Below are positions 32,100 to 40,435 of a stretch of 64,000 bases of DNA, piece after piece. The stretch is from assembly GCA_963775395.1 (NCBI GenBank), contig CAVZIX010000004.1, positions 186,001 through 250,000 on the forward strand. Direction: 5' to 3'. Each line of letters starts with the position of its first letter. Within the stretch, counting starts at the first letter, position 1. The stretch comes from JAIBJN01 sp963775395. Its GTDB lineage: Bacteria > Actinomycetota > Thermoleophilia > Gaiellales > Gaiellaceae. The notes beneath the pieces were generated by a model. That model was not told the DNA's origin. It made no database searches and saw nothing but the letters and a program-made list of their open reading frames with translations. The position numbers and the translations under genes were made by a program.

Positions 32100-33347
32100 C
32101 TAGATGGGAACGGCGTCCCGGAGGAGGTAAGCGGAGAGGGCGAGCGCCAGCACGCGGGCCGTCCTGTCCTCCTCGACCGCCGCCAGCGGAACCGCCCAGA
32201 CCGCGTACCACGGCACGAGCCACGAGGTGCAGACGAGCAGGAGGCCCGCCGTCAGCGCCAACCGGGCGCGGCCGCGCCAGGCCTCCCGCAGAAGCCAGAG
32301 ATACGCCACCGCGAAGGCTCCCGCGAACACCGCGGCCACGGTGCCCTCGGGCAGGCCCAGACTGGCGAGGCGAACCGGGATCGCGTACGACGCGCGGTCC
32401 TCCGCGAGGTTCGTGGCGAGCGGGCCAGTCGCGCCCGCCCACTCGAGGCCGTAGCGCCAAGTGGCAATCGCCACGACCAGGACGGCGGCAACGGCGAGAC
32501 CGCGATGGTCGATCCTCCGCCCGACGCGGCGGGCCTCCAGGAGCCTGAGGGGCAGGAAGAGGACGGGCACCCACTTGATCGCGATGGCGGCCGCCCAGGC
32601 GGCGCCCGCGAGCGTCCTCCTCCCCGACGCAGCCAGCGCGAGCGCGCCCAGGACGAAGGCCATCATCCACGCGTCGTTGTGCCCTCCCCCCGCGAAGTGG
32701 ATCGCGAGCAGCGGGTTCCAGCCCACGAAGGCCGCAGCGAACGCGGGACGGGGCGAGAGCCTCACGGCAAGCAGGACGAGCGCGACCATCGCGAGCGCGG
32801 CGAGCGCCCTGTACGTCCACGCAGCAGCGTCCGGCGACTCGCCCACGGCCTCGGCATGGACCTCGGACGCGAGCGTGAACCCTGGGCCGTAGACCGACGT
32901 GGTGTCGTACCAGTAGGAGCCCATGAGCGGGTAGGCCGGGTCGTCCGGGTAGTCGCTCGGGACGTCGACGTACGGGTTGCCGTCGTGCACCGCTGCGATG
33001 CGCCCGTAGTCCCAGTACGTATAGACGTCCGTGGAGAGGAGCACCGGCCCCGCGAGCGGCAGGAGCTGAACGGCGCAGGCGAGGGCGATGACGGCGCGAA
33101 GCCTGATGCGCGCGCCGGCGCCGCTGAGCAGGAGCAGGCCCGCCAGGTAGGCGGCGAACGCCGCGACCATGGCTCCGAGATAGAGCCAGGCCCAGGTCGT
33201 GTCATCGCCGTCGTGCTCGGGGACGAGCGGGGAGCTCTCCGGGTACGCGAACGCCACGGCCGCCGCGACGAGCGCGAGGACGAGCGCTCCCGCGACGAGC
33301 GCCCAGCCTGCGCTAGCCGGGACTGGTGGTGGTCGGAGGCGGCTCAG
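32100..33347 (-). CDS. GT-C family membrane glycosyltransferase (GT87-like), start uncertain
   Basis: Polytopic membrane protein with about 10 helices, resembling polyprenyl-phosphate-mannose-dependent mannosyltransferases (GT87). It has an external loop after helix 1, TDVYTYWDYGRIAAVHDGNPYV, GGGHNDAWMM and IKWVPVLFLPLRLLE. The first usual start is GTG at 33257 and would lose the first membrane helix (SAGWALVAGALVLALVAAAV). The frame has no other ATG, GTG or TTG; CTG at 33347 restores the helix with a basic N-terminus, (M)SRLRPPPVPAS. The gene therefore overlaps the PBP 3' end by 35 bases. Donor and acceptor are unknown. Confidence 0.75.
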   Translation of the reverse strand: MSRLRPPPVPASAGWALVAGALVLALVAAAVAFAYPESSPLVPEHDGDDTTWAWLYLGAMVAAFAAYLAGLLLLSGAGARIRLRAVIALACAVQLLPLAGPVLLSTDVYTYWDYGRIAAVHDGNPYVDVPSDYPDDPAYPLMGSYWYDTTSVYGPGFTLASEVHAEAVGESPDAAAWTYRALAALAMVALVLLAVRLSPRPAFAAAFVGWNPLLAIHFAGGGHNDAWMMAFVLGALALAASGRRTLAGAAWAAAIAIKWVPVLFLPLRLLEARRVGRRIDHRGLAVAAVLVVAIATWRYGLEWAGATGPLATNLAEDRASYAIPVRLASLGLPEGTVAAVFAGAFAVAYLWLLREAWRGRARLALTAGLLLVCTSWLVPWYAVWAVPLAAVEEDRTARVLALALSAYLLRDAVPI

Positions 33348-35535
33348 TCGTCGTCGGCGGAGGCTCTGTGGTGGCCGGTGGTCCGCTCGTGTCCCCCGGC
33401 TTGTTCTTGTCCTTGTCCTTCTTCGGCTTCGGCGGCGGGGGTGGTGCTCCGAAGTTCGCGTACTCGAGGTCCTGGCTCGACCAGACCGCCGGGTGCCTGG
33501 GATCCGGCCAGCTGAGGTAGGGCAGGCTGCCGAACGCGCCTTGCATGAAGAGATGCCAGATGTCGGCCGGGAACGTCCCGCCCGCGACCGAGATCCCGTG
33601 GACGCTGTTCATCTCGATCTGCGCGTTCGGATAGCCGACCCAGACGACGGTCGACGCACGCGGTGTGTAGCCGGCGAACCAGGCGTCGACGTGCTCGTCG
33701 GTGGTGCCGGTCTTCCCGGCGGAATAGGGGTCGCCGTAATAGGCGCCGGTGCCCGTCCCACCGGTCATGTTGTCCTGGAGGATCTGCGTCACCGCCATCG
33801 CCTGGCCGTCCGTCAGGACGCGCCGGCGCTTCGGCTTGCCCCAGCGGGCGGTCCTGTCGACCTCGCCGCTCGCGAGCACGACCTTCTTGATCGCCATCGG
33901 CTCGGAGAAGACACCGCCCGCGGCGAGGGTCGCGTACGCGGAGGCCATCTCGAGCACGGAGACGGAGTTCGAGCCGAGCCCGATGGAGGCGACCGGGAGA
34001 AGCTTCGTCTTGATGCCCATCCGCCGCGCCGTCCTGACGACGTTTTCGGGGCCGACGTCCAGGGTCAGGCGCGCGTACACGGTGTTGTCCGAGCTGAGCG
34101 TCGCGGTCGAGATCGGTACCGAGCCGAGGTACGAGTGGCTGTACGTGGCCACGTCCCAGGCCTCGGAGTTCGGATCCGGCTGCCAGTGCAGCGGTGCCGA
34201 GAGGTAGCTGGTCGAGAACGGGTTGATCCCCTGGCGCACGGCCTCGATGAGGACGAAGGTCTTGAACGACGACCCCGACTGGCGCTTGCCCTGCACCGGG
34301 AGGTTGAACTCGCCGGTCTTGCGACCAGGGTTGGCCGAGGTCATCGCCCGGATCGCGCCGTTCTTGGGGTTGATCGAGACGATCGCCGAAGCCGGATCGC
34401 CAGGCTGGCCGAGCGCCTCCCGCATCGCCCGCACGGCCAGCTTCTGGAAGCGCGGGTTGATCGTCGTGTAGACCTTGAGCCCGCCGCCGCGCACCGTCGA
34501 GGCGCCGTACTTCTCGATCAGGAGCTCGCGCACGTAGGCGAAGAAGAACGGCTCGCGGATCTTCGTGTAGATCTGCCCGGCCTTGAGCTCGAGCGGCGTG
34601 TTGACCGCATCGACGTAGGTCGGAAGGTCGATGTAGCCGGCGTCCTTCATGGCCGCGAGGACCTCGTTGCGCCGCCGCAGGGCTTCGTCGGGCCTCTTGA
34701 AGGGGTCGTAGACGGAGGGTGCCTGCGGCAGGCCGGCGATCAGCGCCGCCTGGACGAGGTCGAGGTTCTTCGCGGGCTTGGAGAAGTACGTCTGCGCCGC
34801 CGCCTCGGCCCCGTACGCGTGGCTGCCGAAGTACACCTGGTTCAGGTAGGTCTCGAGGATCTTCTCCTTGCGCCAGCGCTTGAGCTCGGCGCCGGTGATG
34901 GCCGGCTGGGCGCCCCAGAGCAGCGGCAGGCCCTCCTCCTCGAGCTTGATCGCCAGGCAGGCCTCCTTGGTCTTGCGCTCCCACGAGACCTCGTTGCCGA
35001 TGTAGAGGTTGCGGACGAGCTGCTGGGTCAGGGTCGAGCCGCCCTGGACGATCTCGCCGCTCTCGAGGTTCTTGACCGCGGCGCGCACGATGCCCTCGTA
35101 GTCGATGCCCGAGTGCGAGTAGAAGCGCCGGTCCTCGATGGCGACGGTCGCCTGCGCGAGAAGCGGGGACATCTGGTCGAGTGCGACCGGCTGGCGGTTC
35201 TTCTCGGCGGGGATGGCGCCGAGGACCGTGTTGTCCGCCGCGTAGACGAACGAGTTCTGGCCGATCGAGACCGGCCGTAGCGACTCGAGCGAGCAGCTGT
35301 TCCTGAACGCCTGCGCGCCCGTGAACGCGGCGGCGACGAGGACGGCGGCCCCGCCGAGGAAGATGGCCAGCAGCGAGACGAGGATGAAGCGGCGCGACTG
35401 CGCGCGGTCGCGGCGGCGGCGGTTGCGGCGGCGGCGGCGCTGGCGATTGTTGACCGCGCTCGAGCCGTTGCCGTGCCCGTTCCGGCCGTTCTTGCCGTTC
35501 CTGCCGTTGCGCCCGTTCTTGCCGTTCGCGGTCAT
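33313..35535 (-). CDS. bifunctional penicillin-binding protein 1A (GT51 + transpeptidase)
   Basis: Class A PBP that polymerises and crosslinks peptidoglycan. The 740 aa chain begins with an Asn-Gly-rich repeat and a very basic stretch in the cytoplasm, then a membrane helix at about 50-72. The GT51 domain (about 90-270) has the catalytic Glu in AIEDRRFYSHSGID and QGGSTLTQQLVRN. The transpeptidase (about 370-640) has SGSSFKTF (SxxK), SSDN (SxN) and AGKTGTT (KTG). The tail is a Pro/Thr/Glu repeat (EPPPTTT) suited to spanning the wall. The ATG overlaps the MscS stop as ATGA. Confidence 0.95.
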   Translation of the reverse strand: MTANGKNGRNGRNGKNGRNGHGNGSSAVNNRQRRRRRNRRRRDRAQSRRFILVSLLAIFLGGAAVLVAAAFTGAQAFRNSCSLESLRPVSIGQNSFVYAADNTVLGAIPAEKNRQPVALDQMSPLLAQATVAIEDRRFYSHSGIDYEGIVRAAVKNLESGEIVQGGSTLTQQLVRNLYIGNEVSWERKTKEACLAIKLEEEGLPLLWGAQPAITGAELKRWRKEKILETYLNQVYFGSHAYGAEAAAQTYFSKPAKNLDLVQAALIAGLPQAPSVYDPFKRPDEALRRRNEVLAAMKDAGYIDLPTYVDAVNTPLELKAGQIYTKIREPFFFAYVRELLIEKYGASTVRGGGLKVYTTINPRFQKLAVRAMREALGQPGDPASAIVSINPKNGAIRAMTSANPGRKTGEFNLPVQGKRQSGSSFKTFVLIEAVRQGINPFSTSYLSAPLHWQPDPNSEAWDVATYSHSYLGSVPISTATLSSDNTVYARLTLDVGPENVVRTARRMGIKTKLLPVASIGLGSNSVSVLEMASAYATLAAGGVFSEPMAIKKVVLASGEVDRTARWGKPKRRRVLTDGQAMAVTQILQDNMTGGTGTGAYYGDPYSAGKTGTTDEHVDAWFAGYTPRASTVVWVGYPNAQIEMNSVHGISVAGGTFPADIWHLFMQGAFGSLPYLSWPDPRHPAVWSSQDLEYANFGAPPPPPKPKKDKDKNKPGDTSGPPATTEPPPTTTEPPPTTTSPG

Positions 35536-36284
35536 GCGTAGACGCCCTCAGACCGGAGTCGGTCCACGGCAGCGCGCCGCAGCGCCGACGAGAGGTCGGC
35601 CGCCTGCTCGGCGTCGCGCGCCCATGCTTCGATGGTCACGACGGCTCCGCTCGTGTCGAGTTGGCTCACGTGAATGGTGGGGTCCTTCTCGGTCATAGTC
35701 TCGGCAAGACTTCGGGCCTCCTCGAGGAGGAGCGTGATCACCCGGTCGAGGTCGGCTGTCAGGGGCACCGCGACCCGGACCGCGACCAGGTGCTCGGCGC
35801 CCGCAATCGTGGCATTTCTGATGGTATCGGAGGCTAGCTTGGCGTTCGGAACGTAATAGCGGGCGCCGTCCCCCGCGCGGATGACCGTGTAGGTCAGGCC
35901 GATCTGCTCGACGGTGCCCGAGGCCCCCGCGACCGAGACGCTGTCGCCGAGCCGCAGCGGCTGTGCGAACGCGATCAAAATGCCCGCGACGAAGTTCGAG
36001 AGCGTCGACTGAGCGGCGAGGCCCAGCACGAGCGCAATCACGGCCGAGGACGCGAGGATGCTGCCGGCCACCGCGCGCACCTGCGGAAAGACGAGCAGCG
36101 CGCTCAGGACGCCCACGCCGATGACGACGGCGAGCGCGCTCCGGCGAACGACGTGGTAGATCGTCAGCGTCTCCGGCCGCAGCGTGTAGCGGCGGGAGAT
36201 CATGCGGTCGACGGCCCAGGCGGCGACGAACGTCGCGATCAGGACGACGCCGGCGATGATGGCACGCTGAATCCACTCGTCCAT
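35532..36284 (-). CDS. MscS-family mechanosensitive channel
   Basis: Small-conductance mechanosensitive channel protein of 250 aa that releases solutes on osmotic downshift. Three N-terminal helices are followed by the pore-lining segment AVIALVLGLAAQSTLSNFVAGILIAF and the MscS beta domain with QPLRLGDSVSVAGASGTVEQIGLTYTVIR and YYVPNAKLASDTIRNAT. ATG 36284 was chosen because the upstream frame has no family similarity. It is coupled to the PBP gene, linking turgor release and wall synthesis in one operon. Confidence 0.92.
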   Translation of the reverse strand: MDEWIQRAIIAGVVLIATFVAAWAVDRMISRRYTLRPETLTIYHVVRRSALAVVIGVGVLSALLVFPQVRAVAGSILASSAVIALVLGLAAQSTLSNFVAGILIAFAQPLRLGDSVSVAGASGTVEQIGLTYTVIRAGDGARYYVPNAKLASDTIRNATIAGAEHLVAVRVAVPLTADLDRVITLLLEEARSLAETMTEKDPTIHVSQLDTSGAVVTIEAWARDAEQAADLSSALRRAAVDRLRSEGVYA

Positions 36285-36297
36285 GGCTGGGAGTTCT

Positions 36298-36711
36298 CTA
36301 GAAGGGGAGCGGCTTCCTGCCCGCGAACCCGTCCTCGGGCGAATGCCAGAAGGCCACATCGGGCTCGCCGAGCTCCCAGCAGAGAAGCACGGTGTCGCCG
36401 CTCTCTGGATGGCGGGCCGGGAAGTCGACCAGGCCGCGGTCGAGGTCCTTCACCTCGACGCCGAGGTCGTTGATCTGGCCGACGATCGCGGCCAGGCCGG
36501 CGGCGGCCCGCGCCACGGCCTCCTGAAGCTCGCCGACACGCCCCGGATCGAGGCTGCCTCCGTTTCCAGCGACCAGCGCCTGCACGTCCTCCAGCTCGGC
36601 TCCGAGGGCCACGTAGGAACGGCGCTCCTCGACGAGGCGCTCGACCAAAGGCCGTACGACCGGAAGCGAACCGTTCGCCTCGTCTGGCGTGAAGAACTGC
36701 ATGTTCGACAT
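36298..36711 (-). CDS. DUF2203 family protein
   Basis: Conserved 137 aa protein of unknown function. It has the family opening FFTPDEANGSLPVVRPLVE, a long helical middle (about 20-85) and the C-terminal VKDLDRGLVDFPARHPESGDTVLLCWELGEPDVAFWHSPE-like block, where W, E and H residues are invariant in the family. ATG 36711 gives MSNMQFF; ATG 36702 (MQFFTPDEAN) is equally likely. The start codon almost touches that of the divergent lipoprotein gene. MscS lies 13 bases downstream. Confidence 0.85.
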   Translation of the reverse strand: MSNMQFFTPDEANGSLPVVRPLVERLVEERRSYVALGAELEDVQALVAGNGGSLDPGRVGELQEAVARAAAGLAAIVGQINDLGVEVKDLDRGLVDFPARHPESGDTVLLCWELGEPDVAFWHSPEDGFAGRKPLPF

Positions 36712-36724
36712 AGTGCCGACCGTC

Positions 36725-37660
36725 GTGATCAATCGCGTCACAGGCAGTGCCGTCCTGGCGCTCCTCGCCCTCGGCACCGCTGCCTGTGGAGAGCGGGCCG
36801 AGCCGACCGGCGAGATCGAGCAGCGCTACCCGGTCACCGTGCAGGGCGCCGGCGAGCGGCCGACGGTCGCCCCGGAGAGGCCGGAGCGAATCGTCGCGCT
36901 CGACCCGGGCGCCGCGGAGCTCGTGATCGCACTCGGCGCCCGCGACCGGCTCGTGGGGATCCCCGCAGGGGTCCGTCGAGGGAACGGGCCGCGGCAGGCA
37001 CCGGGCGCAGCCGCCCAGGTCGTGTCGCCGAACGGCCAGGTTCAGGTCGACGAGGTCGCCGGGCTCGAGCCCGACCTCATCGTCGCCACTCCGGGCATGG
37101 ACCTCCTGGACCTGTCGCGCGCGCAGCGGGAGTCGGGCGCCGCGCTCTACGTGCAGCCGAGCTCGTCCGTGGACGACGTCCTGCGCGCGACGCTCGAGCT
37201 CGGCTTCCTCGTCGGCGAGCCGGTCGCGGCGCGGCAGGTGGCCGAGCAGATCCGCACCGAGGTCGCGGCCGTCGAGGACACGATCGCCGGTCTGCCGCCC
37301 CGCACGACCTTCGTCGACACCGGCTTTTTCATCCCGGTGCCCGAGCGCTCGCTCCTGGGAGATCTCGTCCGCCGCGCCGGCGGGCGAAGCATCGCCGGCG
37401 CCACGCCTTCCCCCGAGCCGTTCCCCCTCAACCGCCTCAGGCGGCGCAACCCGCAGGTCTACCTGGCCACCTCCGAAAGCCAGGTCACGCTCGAGGACCT
37501 GCGCGCCAACCCCGAGACCGCGTCGCTTCGGGCCATCCGCCGCGGGCGCTTCGCCATCATCCAGTCCGAGCTCGCCAACCGTCCCGGCCCGCGGGTCGGC
37601 AGGGCGCTCGAGCAGATCGCCGCCGCCCTCTACCCCGATGCATTCGCCGACGGCCGCTAG
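36725..37660 (+). CDS. periplasmic binding (BtuF/FhuD-like) lipoprotein, orphan
   Basis: Substrate-binding protein of the iron-siderophore/cobalamin type. From GTG 36725 the chain has a signal peptide INRVTGSAVLALLALGTAAC with a likely lipidated Cys. The helical-backbone fold follows: PERIVALDPGAAELVIALGARDRLVG, VAGLEPDLIVATPG, a long linking helix and NPQVYLATSE. GTG 36713 is an alternative start. No permease or ATPase gene accompanies it, so it may serve a transporter encoded elsewhere or act as a sensor. Its 3' end overlaps the HAD gene by 23 bases. Confidence 0.85.
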   Translation: MINRVTGSAVLALLALGTAACGERAEPTGEIEQRYPVTVQGAGERPTVAPERPERIVALDPGAAELVIALGARDRLVGIPAGVRRGNGPRQAPGAAAQVVSPNGQVQVDEVAGLEPDLIVATPGMDLLDLSRAQRESGAALYVQPSSSVDDVLRATLELGFLVGEPVAARQVAEQIRTEVAAVEDTIAGLPPRTTFVDTGFFIPVPERSLLGDLVRRAGGRSIAGATPSPEPFPLNRLRRRNPQVYLATSESQVTLEDLRANPETASLRAIRRGRFAIIQSELANRPGPRVGRALEQIAAALYPDAFADGR

Positions 37661-38297
37661 CGACCTCGACGCGGTCACCGTGGACGCGAACGGCACCGCC
37701 GTCGAGCTCGACGACCCCACCGACCGCCTCCGTGCCGCTCTCGCCGAGCGCGGGGTGGAGCGCGGCCGCGACGTGGTGGCGGCGGCGTTCAGGGCCGAGG
37801 TCGCCTACTACCTCCCGCGCACCCTCGAAGGGTCCGACGAGGCCGGCCTGGCAGACCTCCTGCGCCGCTGCACCGGCGTCTTCCTCGAGCACGCCGAGGC
37901 CGGCCTCGAGCCCGAGTCCTTCGCCCAGGCATTCGGAGACAGCATTCGCTTCCGCCCGATCCCCGGCGCCGTCGAGGCGCTGGGGCGGCTGCAGGCGGCT
38001 GGTCTGGCGCTCGCCTGTGTGTCCAACTGGGACGCATCGCTCGAGGCACAGCTCGAGCGTGCGGGCATCGGCTCCTACTTCACCACGGTCGTCAGCTCGG
38101 CCGAGGCCGGCGCGGCGAAGCCCGACCCTACCGTGTTCGCCGTCGCCCTGGAGCGGCTCGGCGTCGAGCCCGGGCGGGCACTCCACATCGGCGACACGGA
38201 GGCCGACAGCGAGGGCGCGGCGGCGGCAGGGCTCGCATTCGAGCCCGTGCCGCTCGCTACGCTCCCCGAACGGCTGGGACTCGGCCACCGACCATGA
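37638..38297 (+). CDS. HAD-like hydrolase
   Basis: HAD superfamily phosphatase-like protein of 219 aa with a helical cap at about 25-100. Motif II is CVSNWD, motif III is AAKPDPTVFAVAL and motif IV is HIGDTEADSEGA. Motif I is VDANGT: the nucleophile Asp is present, but the second Asp of DxDxT, the usual acid/base, is Asn. Similar DxN variants occur in some haloacid dehalogenase-type proteins, so a phosphatase role is not assured. The start overlaps the lipoprotein gene and the stop overlaps the next ATG. Confidence 0.85.
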   Translation: MHSPTAASDLDAVTVDANGTAVELDDPTDRLRAALAERGVERGRDVVAAAFRAEVAYYLPRTLEGSDEAGLADLLRRCTGVFLEHAEAGLEPESFAQAFGDSIRFRPIPGAVEALGRLQAAGLALACVSNWDASLEAQLERAGIGSYFTTVVSSAEAGAAKPDPTVFAVALERLGVEPGRALHIGDTEADSEGAAAAGLAFEPVPLATLPERLGLGHRP

Positions 38298-39457
38298 GCA
38301 AACGCGCGCGAGGCCTCTCGACCAGGGCCATCCACACCCCTCCCCTGCCCAGCGGGCCGGGAGAGGCCGTGGTCGGGCCGATCGTGGCCTCGACGACCTT
38401 CGCGTTCGAGCGGGTCGCCGACCTGGGCCGCGTGATCGCCGAGGAGGAGTACGGGTTCACGTACGCGCGCCTGCGCAACCCGACCGTCGAGGAGCTGAAC
38501 GCAGTCGTCGCCCAGCTGGAAGGCGCCGAGGCTGCGCAGTCGTTCGGATCCGGGATGGCGGCGATCAGCGCCGCGCTCCACTCGACGCTCGCCGCGGGCG
38601 ACACGCTTCTGCTCCCGCGGCAGCTCTACGGCACGACGTTCGACCTGGCGGAGAAGCAGCTCCGACCACGGGGCGTCGAGATCGAGTACCTGGATGTGAC
38701 CGACATCGGCGCGTGGGAGCGACCGGCGCGCGTTCGCTTCGTCGAGACGATGGCGAACCCGGGCTTCCCGCTGGCCGACCTCGCCGCGATCGCGGCCACG
38801 AAGGGCGACGGCCTGATGATCGTCGACAACACGTTCGCCTCGCCGGCGCTCTGCCGGCCGCTCGAGCACGGCGTCGACATCGTCTGCGAGTCGGCGACCA
38901 AGTACCTCAACGGCCATCACGACGTCACCGCCGGAGTGCTCGCCGGGAACGCGGAGCACGTCGCAGCCGCACGCGCCCACCAGATCTCGGTCGGCTCCAT
39001 CCTCGACCCCTTCCCGGCCTTCCTCGTCCGGCGCGGCCTGAAGACGCTCACACTGCGAATGGAGCGCGCGAGCGCAAACGCCCTCACGGTCGGCCGCTTC
39101 CTCGAGGGGCACGAGAAGGTCTCGCAGGTCCTCTACGCCGGGCTCGAGAGCTATCCGCAGCACCAGCTTGCCCTGCGCCAGCTGGACGGCTCCGGCGGGA
39201 TGCTCGCCTTCGAGCTCGCCGGCGGGCGCGAAGCCGGAGAGCGGTTCATGGACGCGCTCGAGCTGTGCGGGCGGGCGACGAGTCTCGGCGGCGTGGACAC
39301 GGTGCTCCACCACCCGGCGTCGACGAGCCACCGCCAGTACTCACCGGAGCAGCTCGCCGCGACCGGAGTCTCGCCAGGCCTCCTGCGCCTCTCCGTAGGG
39401 TGTGAGGACGCCGATGACATCGTCGCGGACATCGAGCAGGCGCTCGCGCACGCATAG
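38294..39457 (+). CDS. trans-sulfuration PLP enzyme (cystathionine gamma-lyase/synthase family)
   Basis: PLP-dependent Cys/Met metabolism enzyme, 387 aa. It shows TRAIHTPP at the N-terminus, FTYARLRNPTVEELNAVVAQLEG-type substrate region, SFGSGMAAISAAL and VDNTFASPALCRPLEHGVD. The PLP lysine is in ESATKYLNGHHDV, with LRLSVGCEDADDIVADIEQAL at the end. Family members split between gamma-synthase, gamma-lyase and O-acetylhomoserine sulfhydrylase, and motifs alone do not settle which. The ATG at 38294 overlaps the HAD stop as ATGA. Confidence 0.92.
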   Translation: MSKRARGLSTRAIHTPPLPSGPGEAVVGPIVASTTFAFERVADLGRVIAEEEYGFTYARLRNPTVEELNAVVAQLEGAEAAQSFGSGMAAISAALHSTLAAGDTLLLPRQLYGTTFDLAEKQLRPRGVEIEYLDVTDIGAWERPARVRFVETMANPGFPLADLAAIAATKGDGLMIVDNTFASPALCRPLEHGVDIVCESATKYLNGHHDVTAGVLAGNAEHVAAARAHQISVGSILDPFPAFLVRRGLKTLTLRMERASANALTVGRFLEGHEKVSQVLYAGLESYPQHQLALRQLDGSGGMLAFELAGGREAGERFMDALELCGRATSLGGVDTVLHHPASTSHRQYSPEQLAATGVSPGLLRLSVGCEDADDIVADIEQALAHA

Positions 39458-40109
39458 ACCGGCTGCCGCGGCCATCTGGCTCGGCATCTGCGCATTCCTG
39501 ATCGCAAGCGCGTTCTACCTCCAGAGCCTGGCGAGCGAGGACGACAGCGAAGCGCTCTACGACACCGGCCTCGTCGTGGGCGGGCTCGTCCAGTTCGCGA
39601 TCCTCGTGCTGATCGCCGTCGGGATCGCGCGGATGTTCCCCAACCCGGCCGGCGCGCTCGGCCTGCGACGGTTCCGCGCCCGCTGGGTCTGGATCTCGTT
39701 CGTCGTCGTCCTAATCACGCTGGCCGTCGGCATCGCGCTCGAGCCGCTTCTGCACGGCGGCGAGGAGCAGGGCCTCGCGCCCGACGAGTGGCAGCCCGAC
39801 CATGCCACGGCGTTCGTCTTGAACGCGGCCATGATCGTCCTCGTGGCGCCGTTCGTGGAGGAGCTCTTCTTCCGAGGGATCGGCGTCCGCGCGCTGACGG
39901 TCTTCGGCACGGTGAGCGCCATCCTGCTCTCCGGGATCGTGTTCGGCGCCGTGCACGGCGTCCTCGGGGCGCTTCCGCCGCTGGTGCTCTTCGGCACCGG
40001 CCTCGCCTGGATCCGCGTGCGGTCCGGGAGCATCTGGCCCGGGTTCATCGCGCATGCGACCTACAACGGCATCGGCATCGCCTTCCTCGTCCTCAGCTGG
40101 GCCGTGTAG
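39414..40109 (+). CDS. CPBP (CAAX) family intramembrane metalloprotease
   Basis: Membrane-embedded glutamic-type metalloprotease family (Abi/Rce1-like), 231 aa with about seven helices. Motif 1 is APFVEELFFRGIG (EExxxR), motif 2 is IVFGAVHGVLG and motif 3 is IAHATYNGIGI. The frame starts within the PLP gene: ATG 39414 gives a basic N-terminus (MTSSRTSSRRSRTHRP), and no later start exists before the first helix. The overlap with the upstream gene is therefore 44 bases. Targets unknown; family members process prenylated proteins, bacteriocins or regulators. Confidence 0.88.
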   Translation: MTSSRTSSRRSRTHRPAAAAIWLGICAFLIASAFYLQSLASEDDSEALYDTGLVVGGLVQFAILVLIAVGIARMFPNPAGALGLRRFRARWVWISFVVVLITLAVGIALEPLLHGGEEQGLAPDEWQPDHATAFVLNAAMIVLVAPFVEELFFRGIGVRALTVFGTVSAILLSGIVFGAVHGVLGALPPLVLFGTGLAWIRVRSGSIWPGFIAHATYNGIGIAFLVLSWAV

Positions 40110-40150
40110 TCCGTGAAGCGGAGCAGCGACGCGGATATTCTGGGCGCCTG

Positions 40151-40435
40151 ATGCGGCCGAGCGACCCCGAGCACGACCCCGTCGTCCATGACCTGCGCGA
40201 GCGGATCACCGAGGCCGACCGCACGATCCTCGAGGCCGCCAACACACGCCTCGAGCTCGTCCGCCGGCTGCGCGAGCACAAGGTCGCCCAGGGCTGGAAC
40301 TTCGTCGACCCGGGCAGGGAGGAGCAGCTGCTCGACGCCCTCGCACGTGAGAACTCCGGCCCGCTCAGCGAAGACGCCGTCCGGCAGCTCTTCACGGACC
40401 TGCTCGCGCTGACGAAGCGCGAGATCGACGGCTAG
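40151..40435 (+). CDS. chorismate mutase (AroQ type)
   Basis: Converts chorismate to prephenate for Phe/Tyr synthesis. The 94 aa all-helical protein has LRERITEADRTILEAANTRLELVRRLREHKVAQG with the conserved Arg/Lys positions, then FVDPGREEQLLDAL and LFTDLLALTKREI. ATG 40151. The stop shares CTAG with the convergent nuclease gene. A monofunctional short form is normal for actinobacteria, some of which activate it through DAHP synthase. Confidence 0.9.
   Translation: MRPSDPEHDPVVHDLRERITEADRTILEAANTRLELVRRLREHKVAQGWNFVDPGREEQLLDALARENSGPLSEDAVRQLFTDLLALTKREIDG

Noticed and set aside
33313..33420. Tandem repeat at the PBP1A 3' end as a CRISPR or mobile repeat
   Set aside because: It encodes an in-frame Pro/Thr/Glu linker typical of class A PBPs. 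There are no spacers and no palindromic repeats.
36283..39405. Long plus-strand frame overlapping DUF2203, the lipoprotein, HAD and PLP genes
   Set aside because: Wrong frame of plus-strand genes and antisense of DUF2203; Arg/Ala/Pro-rich with no domain.
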